Assembly: GCF_007988805.1 (NCBI RefSeq) | Contig: NZ_BJUV01000017.1 | Span: forward strand, 1 to 64,000 | Source: Frigoribacterium faeni | GTDB taxonomy: Bacteria > Actinomycetota > Actinomycetes > Actinomycetales > Microbacteriaceae | Direction of reading: 5' to 3' | Length of the DNA: 64,000 bases | Shown here: piece by piece, positions 25,578 to 33,790 of the stretch | How the letters are laid out: each line of letters opens with the position of its first letter | Numbering within the stretch: position 1 is the stretch's first letter | The notes under the pieces: model-generated | Databases searched by the model: none | What the model saw: only the letters and a program-made list of their open reading frames with translations | What the model was told of the DNA's origin: nothing | Program-made: the position numbers and the translations under genes

Positions 25578-26219
25578 ATGAACAGACTCGCGCTGCCCTT
25601 CGCCGTGACGTTCACGGCACTCGTCGCCCTGACCGGCTGCACGTCCGGCTCGTCCGGCGTCGAGACCCCCACGGCCACCGTCACCGACACGGCCACCGTC
25701 ACGGCGACCCCGTCCGCCGCGGCGAGCGCGACGCCCTCCGCCCCGGCCGGCGTCGACGGCGAGGACGGCGGGACGGGCGGACCCGACACCGCCGAGGGAG
25801 CCTGCCGCACGGCCGACCTGGCGGGCAGCACCGCCGACGACGGCGGCGGCGCGGCGGGCAGCGTCGAGATCGCCATCGTGCTGACCAACACCGGCGCGAC
25901 CTCGTGCACGCTGCAGGGCTGGCCGGGCGTCTCGTTCGTCGGCGGAGGCGACGGCACCCAGATCGGGGCCTCGGCGAAGCAGGACGCCGCCTCGCCCCAC
26001 GAGACCGTGACCCTCGCCCCGGGAGGCGCGGCGCGGGCGTCCCTGCGCGTCACCCAGGCGCTGAACTACTCCAACGCCGAGTGCGCACCGCGCGACGCCG
26101 ACGGCTTCCGGGTCTACCCTCCCGGCGAGACGGAGTCGCTCTTCGTCGAGAGCGCGCAGGTCGCCTGCTCGAGCGAGTCGGTCGAGCTGCTGACCGTGGG
26201 AGCCCTGCAGGCCGGCTGA
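25578..26219 (+). CDS. DUF4232-domain lipoprotein
   Basis: 213 residues. An N-terminal lipoprotein signal peptide has the lipobox LTGC (Cys about residue 21). A Thr/Ala/Pro-rich linker (about 22-60) leads to a DUF4232-like beta-sandwich domain: the segment AIVLTNTGATSCTLQGWPGVSFVGG is the domain signature, followed by VTLAPGGAARASLRVTQ and two further cysteines. It is attached to the outer face of the membrane. The function of DUF4232 proteins is unknown. A tandem repeat and a hairpin follow its stop. Confidence 0.87.
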   Translation: MNRLALPFAVTFTALVALTGCTSGSSGVETPTATVTDTATVTATPSAAASATPSAPAGVDGEDGGTGGPDTAEGACRTADLAGSTADDGGGAAGSVEIAIVLTNTGATSCTLQGWPGVSFVGGGDGTQIGASAKQDAASPHETVTLAPGGAARASLRVTQALNYSNAECAPRDADGFRVYPPGETESLFVESAQVACSSESVELLTVGALQAG

Positions 26220-26236
26220 CCGGCCCGCCGCCGGCG

Positions 26237-26317
26237 ACGCGAGCTGAGCAGCCACCACGCCAGGCGCGAGCTGAGCAGCCACCACGCCAGACGCGCGCTG
26301 ATCAGCCACCACGCCAG
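26237..26317. repeat. Three 27-bp direct repeats
   Basis: Units at 26237-26263, 26264-26290 and 26291-26317. Each ends with CAGCCACCACGCCAG; the third differs at a few positions in its first half. They lie between the converging lipoprotein and M13 peptidase genes, 17 bases after the lipoprotein stop. The CGCCAG end of the unit is repeated once more inside the adjoining hairpin. Confidence 0.85.
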
Positions 26318-26318
26318 A

Positions 26319-26362
26319 AGATGGGCACAGCGCCAGATCTAAGCCTGGTGCCGTGCCCATCT
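26319..26362. terminator. Bulged hairpin between converging genes
   Basis: Outer arms AGATGGGCAC (26319-26328) and GTGCCCATCT (26353-26362) are perfectly complementary. An inner CGCCAG/CTGGTG pairing extends the stem. It sits 17 bases from the end of the M13 peptidase gene and directly after the repeat array, and probably terminates both genes. Confidence 0.7.
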
Positions 26363-26379
26363 CGTGGCGCCGTGCTCCG

Positions 26380-28344
26380 CTACCAGATGGTGACCCGCTC
26401 CTCCTCGGGGAGCCAGGCGGCGTCGGTCGACGTGACGTCGAACGCCGCGTAGAACTCGTCGATGTTGCGCACGATCTGGTTGCACCGGAACTCGTTGGGC
26501 GAGTGCGGGTCGATCGACAGCAGGCGGACGGCCTCCTCGTCGCGCAGGGTGATCTGCCAGGCCTGAGCCCAGCTGAGGAAGAACCGCTGAGCGCCCGTCA
26601 TGCCGTCGATCACCGGGGCCTCGGCCCCGTCGAGCGAGAGCACGTAGGCCTTGTAGGCGATCGACAGCCCGCCGAGGTCGCCGATGTTCTCGCCGATCGT
26701 CAGCGCGCCGTTCACGTGGTGGTCGGGCACCTGGGCCGGTGCGAGCGCGTCGTACTGGGCGATCAGCGAGGCGGTGAGCTTCTCGAACGCCTCGCGGTCG
26801 GCGGCGGTCCACCAGTCGCGCAGCCGGCCGTCGCCGTCGTACTTCGAGCCCTGATCGTCGAAGCCGTGGCCGATCTCGTGCCCGATGACGGCGCCGATGG
26901 CCCCGTAGTTCGCGGCGGCGTCGCGGGTCTCGTCGAAGAACGGGAACTGCAGGATGGCCGCGGGGAACACGATCTCGTTCATGCCCGGGTTGTAGTAGGC
27001 GTTGATGGTCTGCGGCGTCATGAACCACTCGTCGCGGTCGAGAGGCTTCCCGATCTTGCCGAGCTCACGGTCGAAGCCGACGGCGGCCGTGGCCCGCACG
27101 TTGCCGACGAGGTCGGCGGGGTCGACCTCGAGGGCCGAGTAGTCGCGCCACTTCTCGGGGAAGCCGATCTTGGGCGTGAACTTCTCGAGCTTCTCGAGGG
27201 CGCGCTGCCGGGTCTCCTCGGTCATCCACTCGAGGCCGGCGATGCTCTGACGGTAGGCCTCGACCAGGTTGGCGACGAGCACGTCCATCGCCGTCTTGGC
27301 CGCGGGGGCGAAGTGCCGCTCGACGTAGATTCGGCCGACGGCCTCGCCCATGGCGCCCTCGACCAGCGAGACTCCGCGCTTCCAGCGGGCGCGCTGCACG
27401 GGGGCGCCGGTGAGGGTGCGGCCGTAGAAGCCGAAGTTCTCGGCGACGAACGGAGTCGACAGGTACGCCGCGGACGACCGGACGATCTGCCAGCGCAGCC
27501 AGTCCTGCCAGGCCGGGAGGCGCTCCTCGGTCAGCAGCGAGGCCAGACCGGTGACGAACGAGGGCTCGCGCACGACGAGCTCGTCGAACACGCGCTCCGG
27601 TGCGCCGACGGCGTCGCGCCAGACGGTCAGGTCGACGCCCTCGGCGAGCGCCGCTGCGGCGTCCCAGCCGAGCAGGTTGTAGGTCGCGTCGCTGTCGCGG
27701 GTGGCGACGTTGTCCCAGTGGTGGGCGGCGAGCGCGGTCTCGAGCTCCATCACGCGGGCGGCGCGCTCGGCGGCGTCGTCGAATCCGGCGAGGTCGAGCA
27801 TGCGCTCGACGAAGGCGACGTAGGAGGTGCGGATCGCCTCGAACTTCTCGTCGCGGTAGTACGACTCGTCCGGCAGTCCCAGCCCGCCCTGTTCGACGAA
27901 GAGCACGTAGCGCTCGGGGTCGCCCGGGTCGTTGTCGACGAAGAGCTGGACGAAGCTGGCCACGCCCTGCTTCTCGAAGCCGCCGACGAGGCGGAGCAGG
28001 CCGGCGACGTCGGTCACGGCGTCGACCGGCTCGAGCAGCGGGCGGATCGGCTCGACCCCGAGCGCCTCGACGCGCTCCTCGTCGAGGAAGCTGGTGAAGA
28101 GGTCGCCCACCTTGCGGGCCTCGGTACCCGGCTCGGCGTCCTGGGACTCGTGGATGATGTCGCGCACGGCCGCCTCGGCCTCCTCGGCGAGGACGTAGAA
28201 CGAGCCGTAGCGGGCCTTGTCCTCCGGGATCTCGGTGCGGGCGATCCAGCGCCCGTTGACGTGGCGGAAGAGGTCGTCCTGCGGACGCACCTCCGGGTCG
28301 AGTTCGTCGGTCAGGATTCCGGAGGTGAGGGCGTCGCTCGTCAT
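26380..28344 (-). CDS. M13-family zinc metallopeptidase (PepO/neprilysin-like)
   Basis: 654 residues, the normal length for bacterial M13 peptidases without a membrane anchor. N-terminal helical domain (DDLFRHVNGRWIARTEIPEDKA) and a C-terminal catalytic domain. The zinc motif HEIGHGFD is at about residue 487 with the downstream Glu in GENIGDLGGLSIAYKAY; NAYYNPGMNEIVFPAAILQ precedes it as usual. The C-terminal end PNEFRCNQIVRNIDEFYAAFDV is also conserved. There is no signal peptide, so it is probably cytoplasmic. It cleaves oligopeptides. A single gene, divergent from the uracil permease gene. Confidence 0.94.
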   Translation of the reverse strand: MTSDALTSGILTDELDPEVRPQDDLFRHVNGRWIARTEIPEDKARYGSFYVLAEEAEAAVRDIIHESQDAEPGTEARKVGDLFTSFLDEERVEALGVEPIRPLLEPVDAVTDVAGLLRLVGGFEKQGVASFVQLFVDNDPGDPERYVLFVEQGGLGLPDESYYRDEKFEAIRTSYVAFVERMLDLAGFDDAAERAARVMELETALAAHHWDNVATRDSDATYNLLGWDAAAALAEGVDLTVWRDAVGAPERVFDELVVREPSFVTGLASLLTEERLPAWQDWLRWQIVRSSAAYLSTPFVAENFGFYGRTLTGAPVQRARWKRGVSLVEGAMGEAVGRIYVERHFAPAAKTAMDVLVANLVEAYRQSIAGLEWMTEETRQRALEKLEKFTPKIGFPEKWRDYSALEVDPADLVGNVRATAAVGFDRELGKIGKPLDRDEWFMTPQTINAYYNPGMNEIVFPAAILQFPFFDETRDAAANYGAIGAVIGHEIGHGFDDQGSKYDGDGRLRDWWTAADREAFEKLTASLIAQYDALAPAQVPDHHVNGALTIGENIGDLGGLSIAYKAYVLSLDGAEAPVIDGMTGAQRFFLSWAQAWQITLRDEEAVRLLSIDPHSPNEFRCNQIVRNIDEFYAAFDVTSTDAAWLPEEERVTIW

Positions 28345-28385
28345 GCGCGCCAGCCTACGACCGAGCCCCCGCTACAGTTCTGAGC

Positions 28386-29651
28386 ATGGCACTCCCCTGG
28401 TCGTTGCATGGCGACGGAAGAACGGTCGACTCCACCGAGATCGTGGCCCCGGAGGAGCGCCTCACCTGGCCGCGCACCATCGGCCTGGGCGGTCAGCACG
28501 TCGTGGCGATGTTCGGCGCGACCTTCCTGGTGCCGATCATCACCGGGTTCCCGCCGAGCACGACGCTGCTCTTCTCCGGCATCGGCACCCTGCTCTTCCT
28601 GATCATCACGAGGAACAAGCTGCCGAGCTACCTCGGCTCGTCGTTCGCGTTCCTCGCGCCGATCGCCGCGGCGAAGGACGTCGGCGGCATCCCCCTCGCC
28701 CTCAGCGGCATCATCGTCGTCGGGGCGCTGCTGGCGATCGTCGGCGTGGTCGTGCACCTGGCCGGGACCCGCTGGATCGACACCCTGCTGCCGCCGGTGG
28801 TGAGCGGAGCCATCGTCGCCCTGATCGGGTTCAACCTGGCGCCCGCGGCTCGGGACAACTTCGCGCTCGCTCCTCTGACCGCGGTGATCACCCTCGCCGC
28901 CGTCGTGCTGAGCGCGGTGCTGTTCCGCGGGCTGCTCGGCCGCCTCTCGATCTTCGTCGGGGTGGTCGTGGGCTACGTCGCGGCCCTGCTGCTGGGCGAG
29001 GTCGACTTCTCGGCCGTGCACGACGCCGCCTGGATCGGCCTGCCGACCTTCACCGCACCGGCCTTCGACCTCGCGGCGCTCCCGGTCTACCTCGGGTTCC
29101 TCCCGGTGGTGCTCGCGTTGATCGCCGAGAACGTCGGGCACGTCAAGGGCGTCGGTCAGCTGACCAAGCGCAACCTCGACCCGCTGACCGGTCGGGCGCT
29201 CTTCGCCGACGGCCTCAGCACGGTGCTGGCCGGACTCGGCGGCGGCTCGGCGACGACGACCTACGGCGAGAACATCGGCGTGATGAGCGCCACCCGCGTG
29301 TTCTCGACCGCGGCCTACTGGGTGGCCGGCATCGTGGCGATCCTGCTCGGCCTGTCGCCGAAGATCGGCGCCGTCATCTTCACCATCCCGCCGGGGGTGC
29401 TCGGCGGCGTGACGACGGCGCTGTACGGCCTGATCGGGGTCATCGGCATCCGGATCTGGGTCGAGAACAAGGTCGACTTCAGCCGACCGAAGAACCAGCT
29501 GACCGCCGGCATCGCCCTCATCATGGGCATCGCGAACTTCACCCTGACGCTCGGCGGCGCGACCTTCGGCGGCATCATCCTCGGCACGGTCGCGGCGATC
29601 GTGGTCTACCACCTGATGTCGCTCGTCGGCCGCGCCCGCGGCACCGACTGA
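28386..29651 (+). CDS. uraA: Uracil permease (NCS2 family)
   Basis: 421 residues with about 14 transmembrane segments. NCS2 motifs: GSSFAFLAPIAAAKD in the third helix region, LIAENVGHVKGVG carrying the substrate-binding Glu, and GSATTTYGENIGVMSATRV carrying the second Glu. The GENIG wording is the uracil/pyrimidine branch; xanthine permeases differ there. It takes up uracil with protons at the cytoplasmic membrane. A -10-like TACAGT (28373-28378) seven bases before the ATG suggests a leaderless message. The MATE gene starts one base after its stop. Confidence 0.9.
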   Translation: MALPWSLHGDGRTVDSTEIVAPEERLTWPRTIGLGGQHVVAMFGATFLVPIITGFPPSTTLLFSGIGTLLFLIITRNKLPSYLGSSFAFLAPIAAAKDVGGIPLALSGIIVVGALLAIVGVVVHLAGTRWIDTLLPPVVSGAIVALIGFNLAPAARDNFALAPLTAVITLAAVVLSAVLFRGLLGRLSIFVGVVVGYVAALLLGEVDFSAVHDAAWIGLPTFTAPAFDLAALPVYLGFLPVVLALIAENVGHVKGVGQLTKRNLDPLTGRALFADGLSTVLAGLGGGSATTTYGENIGVMSATRVFSTAAYWVAGIVAILLGLSPKIGAVIFTIPPGVLGGVTTALYGLIGVIGIRIWVENKVDFSRPKNQLTAGIALIMGIANFTLTLGGATFGGIILGTVAAIVVYHLMSLVGRARGTD

Positions 29652-29652
29652 G

Positions 29653-30978
29653 GTGCGCCTCCGGTCCCCTCTCGATCGGGAGATCGTCCGGCTCGCCCTG
29701 CCCGCCCTCGGCGCGCTGATCGCCGAGCCGCTCTTCCTCCTCACCGACACGGCCCTGATCGGGCACCTCGGCTCCGTGCCGCTCGCCGGTCTCGGGGTGG
29801 CCGGGGTCATCCTGCAGACGGCCCTGGGCCTGCTCATCTTCCTCGCATACGCGACGACGCCGACGGTGGCGAGGAGGCTCGGTGCCGGTGATCGCGCCGG
29901 CGCCATCCGCGCCGGCATCGACGGCCTCTGGTTCGCGCTGCTGCTGGGCGTGGTGCTGGCGGTCGCGGGGGCGTTCGCGGCGCCGTGGCTCGTCGGGCTG
30001 TTCGGCACCGCCGCTCCCGTCGAGGCGGCCGCGACGACCTACCTGACCGTGTCCATGATCGGCCTGCCCGGCATGCTGATCGTCATCGCGGCGACCGGTC
30101 TGCTCCGCGGGCTGCAGGACACCCGCACGCCGCTGGTCGTGGCCGGCGTCGGCTTCGCCGTGAACGCCGGGCTGAACGCCGTGTTCATCTACGGTCTCGG
30201 CTGGGGGGTCGCCGGCTCGGCCGCCGGCACGGTCGTCGCGCAGTGGGGCATGGCGGCCGTCTACGTCGTCATCGCGGTGCGGGCGGCGCGCGCGGTCGGG
30301 GCGGACCTGCGCCCGGGCCTGGCCGGCGTGGGCCGGACGGCGCGCTCGGGCGCGTGGCTGCTGGTGCGGAACGCGAGTCTGCGGGTCGCGATGATCGCGA
30401 CCGTGGCGACCGCCGCCTCCTCGGGGGTGACGGGGTTGGCGACCATCCAGGTCGCGCTGACCCTGTTCAGCACCCTGGCGTTCGCGCTCGACGCCCTCGC
30501 GATCGCGGGGCAGGCGATGATCGGCCACTCGCTCGGCGCCGGCGACCGCGACCGCGTGCGGGCCGTCATGCGTCGGCTGCTGGTGTTCGGGATCGGCGGC
30601 GGGGTCCTGCTCGGCGCGCTGATGGCGACGCTGTCGGGGGTGCTCGGTCCGGTGTTCACCGCCGACGAGGGGGTGCGCGACCTGCTGCCCGGGGTCGTGC
30701 TGGCCATGGCCGTGGGGATCCCCCTGGCGGGCTTCGTGTTCGTGCTCGACGGCGTGCTGCTCGGGGCCGGCGACGCCCGCTACCTCGCGCTGGCCGGCGT
30801 GCTCAACGTGGTCGTCTACCTGGCGATCCTGGTGCCGGTCGAGCGCTCCGTCGGCGACGGACCGGGCTCGGCCGTGGCCCTGTGGTTCGCGTTCGGTCTC
30901 GGCTACATCGGCATCCGAGCCGTCACCCTCGGGGTGCGGGCGGCCGGCAGCCGGTGGATGGTCGTCGGGGCCCGATGA
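29653..30978 (+). CDS. MATE-family exporter (DinF-like)
   Basis: 441 residues from GTG 29653 with 12 predicted transmembrane segments. DinF-branch features: DREIVRLALPALGALIAEPLFLLTDTALIGHLG in the first helices, GLLRGLQDTRTPL in the fourth loop, and the second half beginning RNASLRVAMIATVATAASSG. MATE proteins export cationic drugs or metabolites using Na+ or H+ gradients. It lies one base behind the uracil permease gene, so both are probably on one transcript, ending at the hairpin 30983-31021. The substrate is unknown. Confidence 0.92.
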   Translation: MRLRSPLDREIVRLALPALGALIAEPLFLLTDTALIGHLGSVPLAGLGVAGVILQTALGLLIFLAYATTPTVARRLGAGDRAGAIRAGIDGLWFALLLGVVLAVAGAFAAPWLVGLFGTAAPVEAAATTYLTVSMIGLPGMLIVIAATGLLRGLQDTRTPLVVAGVGFAVNAGLNAVFIYGLGWGVAGSAAGTVVAQWGMAAVYVVIAVRAARAVGADLRPGLAGVGRTARSGAWLLVRNASLRVAMIATVATAASSGVTGLATIQVALTLFSTLAFALDALAIAGQAMIGHSLGAGDRDRVRAVMRRLLVFGIGGGVLLGALMATLSGVLGPVFTADEGVRDLLPGVVLAMAVGIPLAGFVFVLDGVLLGAGDARYLALAGVLNVVVYLAILVPVERSVGDGPGSAVALWFAFGLGYIGIRAVTLGVRAAGSRWMVVGAR

Positions 30979-30982
30979 GCGC

Positions 30983-31021
30983 AGGAGGCGCGGTGCGGGT
31001 CGTCCCCGCACCGCGCCTCCT
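30983..31021. terminator. 17-bp perfect hairpin made of inverted motif copies
   Basis: Arms 30983-30999 (AGGAGGCGCGGTGCGGG) and 31005-31021 pair perfectly around a 5-base loop. It begins four bases after the MATE gene stop and serves converging genes on both sides. The outer 11-12 bases of both arms are the dispersed GAGGAGGCGCGG motif. Confidence 0.85.
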
Positions 31022-31047
31022 CGAGGTCCCGGCCTCGGAGCGCTCGA

Positions 31048-31734
31048 TCAGCCGCAGAACTCGGTCGGCGGAACGGGGCCGACGCCCAGGGCGATGGTGT
31101 TCACCGGGCTCGCGGCGGCGCCGTCGGACGAGGGACCGCTGCTGAAGACGAGCCAGTCGCCCGCGTCGCCCTGCACGCCGCGGTACTCGGTGCCGTTGTA
31201 CTCGCCGGTCACCGCGATCGACGGGTACGCCGCGGTGAGCTCGTCCACCGTCGAGCCGATGCCGATCCCCTCGGCCGTCGTCGGCGACGTCGCACCGTCC
31301 GGCACCAGGCCGACGCCCAGTCGGATGCTCGTGATCACGTCGCTGTCGACGTTCTCGGTGCCGATGTAGATCGACGGGACGGCGTCGCTGTCGTAGACCG
31401 TCACCGGGCACTCGGGTGCGCCGTCGTTCGACGTGGTGGTGAAGGCCGTCATCGACTCGGCGGCGGCGGCGGCCGATCCGCCGAGGGTGATCGGGCCGAT
31501 GCCGGTGGCCGAGACGACCCACGACGCGGGGTCGGCCAGGTCGATCGTCGGGGTGGGGGTCCCGGTCTCGGGGGTGGCCGAGGGCGCCGGCGAGGTGCTG
31601 GGCGACGCGGCGACCGAGCTCGTCGTCGGCGAGGGCGCGGACGCGTCGGTGTCCGACGAGCTCGTGCAGCCGGTGAGCGCCAGGCTGCCGACCGCGAGGG
31701 CCGTCAGGGCGACGATGAGTCGGGACGTGTTCAT
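31048..31734 (-). CDS. Secreted lipoprotein of unknown function
   Basis: 228 residues. The signal peptide MNTSRLIVALTALAVGSLALTGC ends in the lipobox LTGC. A long Ser/Thr/Pro-rich linker follows (about residues 24-65), then a globular domain of about 160 residues (ASWVVSATGIGPITLGGSAAAA, then IGIGSTVDELTAAYPSIAVTGEY). The repeated pattern of a GIGPI/TLGG turn and a VDELTAAYP helix resembles other actinobacterial lipoproteins of unknown role. Two cysteines (PECPV and EFCG) could pair. It is divergent from the ECF sigma gene, with 206 bases between them; a relation to that sensor system is possible but is inference. Confidence 0.8.
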   Translation of the reverse strand: MNTSRLIVALTALAVGSLALTGCTSSSDTDASAPSPTTSSVAASPSTSPAPSATPETGTPTPTIDLADPASWVVSATGIGPITLGGSAAAAAESMTAFTTTSNDGAPECPVTVYDSDAVPSIYIGTENVDSDVITSIRLGVGLVPDGATSPTTAEGIGIGSTVDELTAAYPSIAVTGEYNGTEYRGVQGDAGDWLVFSSGPSSDGAAASPVNTIALGVGPVPPTEFCG

Positions 31735-31940
31735 GTGAGGCGGTCTCCTGACCTGGGATCGGGAACGCCTGTCGTCCCCCCGATCGCCACGCTAGTCGGG
31801 ACGACGAGGGGCGGGCGTCATCCCTCCGAGTGACGCAGGACCGCCGCTGGTCGCGCCTCCCGTCACCGGCACCCGGGTCTTTTGCGCCGATTCGGTCAGG
31901 TTCGGGTTTTCCGCGACACTCCTCTAGTGAGGGGGTGGAG

Positions 31941-32471
31941 ATGGACGTGGAGACACTCAGCGACGCGGATCTGACGAGACGCGCCGCGACGGGGAGCAGA
32001 CAGGCGCTGTCCAGCCTGTTCGACCGCCATGCGACGACGATCACCCGGTACGCCTGGGCGCTGGCGTCGAGCCGGACGGACGTGGCGGAGATCGTGCAGG
32101 ACACCTTCGTGACGATGTGGAAGAGGAGCGGCGAGATGGCGCTGCCGCACGACTCGCTCCTGCCCTGGCTGCTCGTCGTCTGCCGCGGCCACGCCCTGAA
32201 CCCGGCTCGCATCCAGGCCGGCGCCCCGTCGACTCCGCTGGCCGACCTCCTCGCGCCGCTCGAGGGCGACGACGCGCGCGACAAGCTCCGCTTCGTCCGT
32301 GCCGAGATCGACGCTCTCAGCCCCCTCGACCGGCAGCTCTGCGAGCTCTGCCTGGTCGACGGTCTCCCGTACTCCGAGGCCGCCGCCCGACTCGGGCTGC
32401 GCTCCCACACCACACGCGTGCCCCGCTCACGCTCGCGACTGCGGAAGGCGGTGACGCACGATGAACACTGA
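31941..32471 (+). CDS. ECF-type RNA polymerase sigma factor
   Basis: 176 residues from ATG 31941, behind GAGGGGGTGGAG. Region 2 is clear: ALSSLFDRHATTITRYAWAL and VAEIVQDTFVTMWKRSGEM. Region 4 is clear up to the first helix (LSPLDRQLCELCLVDGLPYSEAAARLGLRS), but the recognition helix HTTRVPRSRSRLRKAV departs from the usual GTVKSRLSRAR wording. The gene overlaps the following membrane protein by 11 bases, the usual layout of a sigma factor and its membrane-bound controller. It probably directs transcription of a small envelope or stress regulon; the signal is unknown. Confidence 0.88.
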   Translation: MDVETLSDADLTRRAATGSRQALSSLFDRHATTITRYAWALASSRTDVAEIVQDTFVTMWKRSGEMALPHDSLLPWLLVVCRGHALNPARIQAGAPSTPLADLLAPLEGDDARDKLRFVRAEIDALSPLDRQLCELCLVDGLPYSEAAARLGLRSHTTRVPRSRSRLRKAVTHDEH

Positions 32472-33744
32472 ACCCCCCACCGGAGACGACCTCACCCGGA
32501 TGCTCGTCTCGATGAAGACGAATGTCCTCGAGCGGGCCGCCGACGTGCCCCGCCGACGTCGCGGACACCGCTTCGGCATCGCCTTCGGCCTCGTCGCCCT
32601 GCTCGGCGTCGGCACGGCCGGCGGCGGCGTCGCCTTCGGCCTCATCCCCTCGCCGTTCGAGGGCATCGCCCAGTCGGAGCCGACGGTCGTCGAGTCGACG
32701 GAGCCGGCACCGACGCCGAGCGCGACCGCGGCGCCGGCGCCGAGCGCGCCTCCTGCGGCCGAGCCCGACTACAGCCCTCCGCTCTCGGCCCTGCCGATGG
32801 ACTGCACGACCCTCGCGTCGGAGTCGTCGCTGACGTCGCTGCTGCGGGCGCCGGAGCTCCCCGTCCTGTCGACGCGACTGCACACCGTCGAGAAGGCCGG
32901 GAGCATGGAGGCCGGAGTGCTCTCCTGCAGCTGGGACTCGGACGGCGATGCGGCGTCCGCCAGCCTGGCGGTCGGGGTGTCCCCGGACACGGCGACGGGT
33001 GGCGAGAGGATCGCGGAACAACGCACGGCCGGAGCCTCCGACCAGGGCGTCGGGGACGCGTCCACCGTGCAGTGTGTGGCGGAGCAGATGAGCTGCCGCG
33101 GGAACGTCGTCGTCGGCGACTACTGGATCGAGTACTCGTACCGCGAGTCACCGACCCTGAACGCCGGCATCGTGGCCCTGCTCACCGAGCAGATCGGGCG
33201 CATGGCCGAGGTCGCCCGCGCACAGGAGCCGCAGGCGGCGTGGGAGATGCCCGAGGCGGGTGCGAAGTGGGTCGCGACCGGCGACTGCTCGACCCTCCTC
33301 ACGACGGTGCCGATGAGCACGCTCGTCGAATCGCCGGCCATGGCGGACGTGGGCATCGACTCCGTCTACGAGGCGGGTCCGGACGGGACGTCGGTGAACC
33401 TCGGCTCGGCCTACCACTGCACCTGGTCCACACCGGAGACCGACGCCGTGCCCTACGAGAGGATCGACGTCGGCGTCGACCCGGGTGGACGGTGGGCCTT
33501 TGACGCACGCTCGGTCGGCTTCGCGGGAACGGACACGTACAGCGTGAGGACCGAGGAGCCGATCGACGTGGCCGGCGCGCAGGACGCCACCCTCCGCTGC
33601 GAGCAGATCGAGATGGAGGCCTGCGGGATCGATGTGCTCGTCGACGACTCGTGGTTGCAGATCGGGTTCGAGAGCGGGTTCGACCGCGACCAGGCTCCTC
33701 TGCTGGTCGCCGTCGCGGAGTCGCTGATCGCGGCCCGCGGCTGA
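32461..33744 (+). CDS. Membrane protein encoded with the ECF sigma factor (putative anti-sigma or sensor) with duplicated outer domain
   Basis: 427 residues. Residues 1-38 are cytoplasmic and basic near the membrane; one transmembrane helix covers about 39-62; a Pro/Ala/Ser linker covers about 70-105. Two similar extracytoplasmic domains follow (about 112-235 and 245-427). Each has the same four-cysteine pattern: an early Cys (MDCTTL and GDCSTL), a Cys before Trp (LSCSWD and YHCTWS), and a pair near the end (VQCVAEQMSC and LRCEQIEMEAC). This resembles duplicated DUF3558-like domains with two disulfides each. The cytoplasmic part is short and lacks the zinc anti-sigma motif, so anti-sigma action is inferred from gene order only. 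The stop lies in a 17-bp tandem repeat. Confidence 0.7.
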   Translation: MNTEPPTGDDLTRMLVSMKTNVLERAADVPRRRRGHRFGIAFGLVALLGVGTAGGGVAFGLIPSPFEGIAQSEPTVVESTEPAPTPSATAAPAPSAPPAAEPDYSPPLSALPMDCTTLASESSLTSLLRAPELPVLSTRLHTVEKAGSMEAGVLSCSWDSDGDAASASLAVGVSPDTATGGERIAEQRTAGASDQGVGDASTVQCVAEQMSCRGNVVVGDYWIEYSYRESPTLNAGIVALLTEQIGRMAEVARAQEPQAAWEMPEAGAKWVATGDCSTLLTTVPMSTLVESPAMADVGIDSVYEAGPDGTSVNLGSAYHCTWSTPETDAVPYERIDVGVDPGGRWAFDARSVGFAGTDTYSVRTEEPIDVAGAQDATLRCEQIEMEACGIDVLVDDSWLQIGFESGFDRDQAPLLVAVAESLIAARG

Positions 33745-33790
33745 GGGCGGCCCGCGGCTGAGGGCGGCCCGCGGCAGAGGCGGCCCGCGA
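33730..33790. repeat. 17-bp tandem repeat, about 3.6 copies, spanning the stop codon
   Basis: Unit GCGGCCCGCGGCTGAGG at 33730-33746 and 33747-33763, then shortened copies at 33764-33779 and 33780-33790. The TGA stop of the membrane protein gene (33742-33744) is part of the first unit. Confidence 0.85.
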
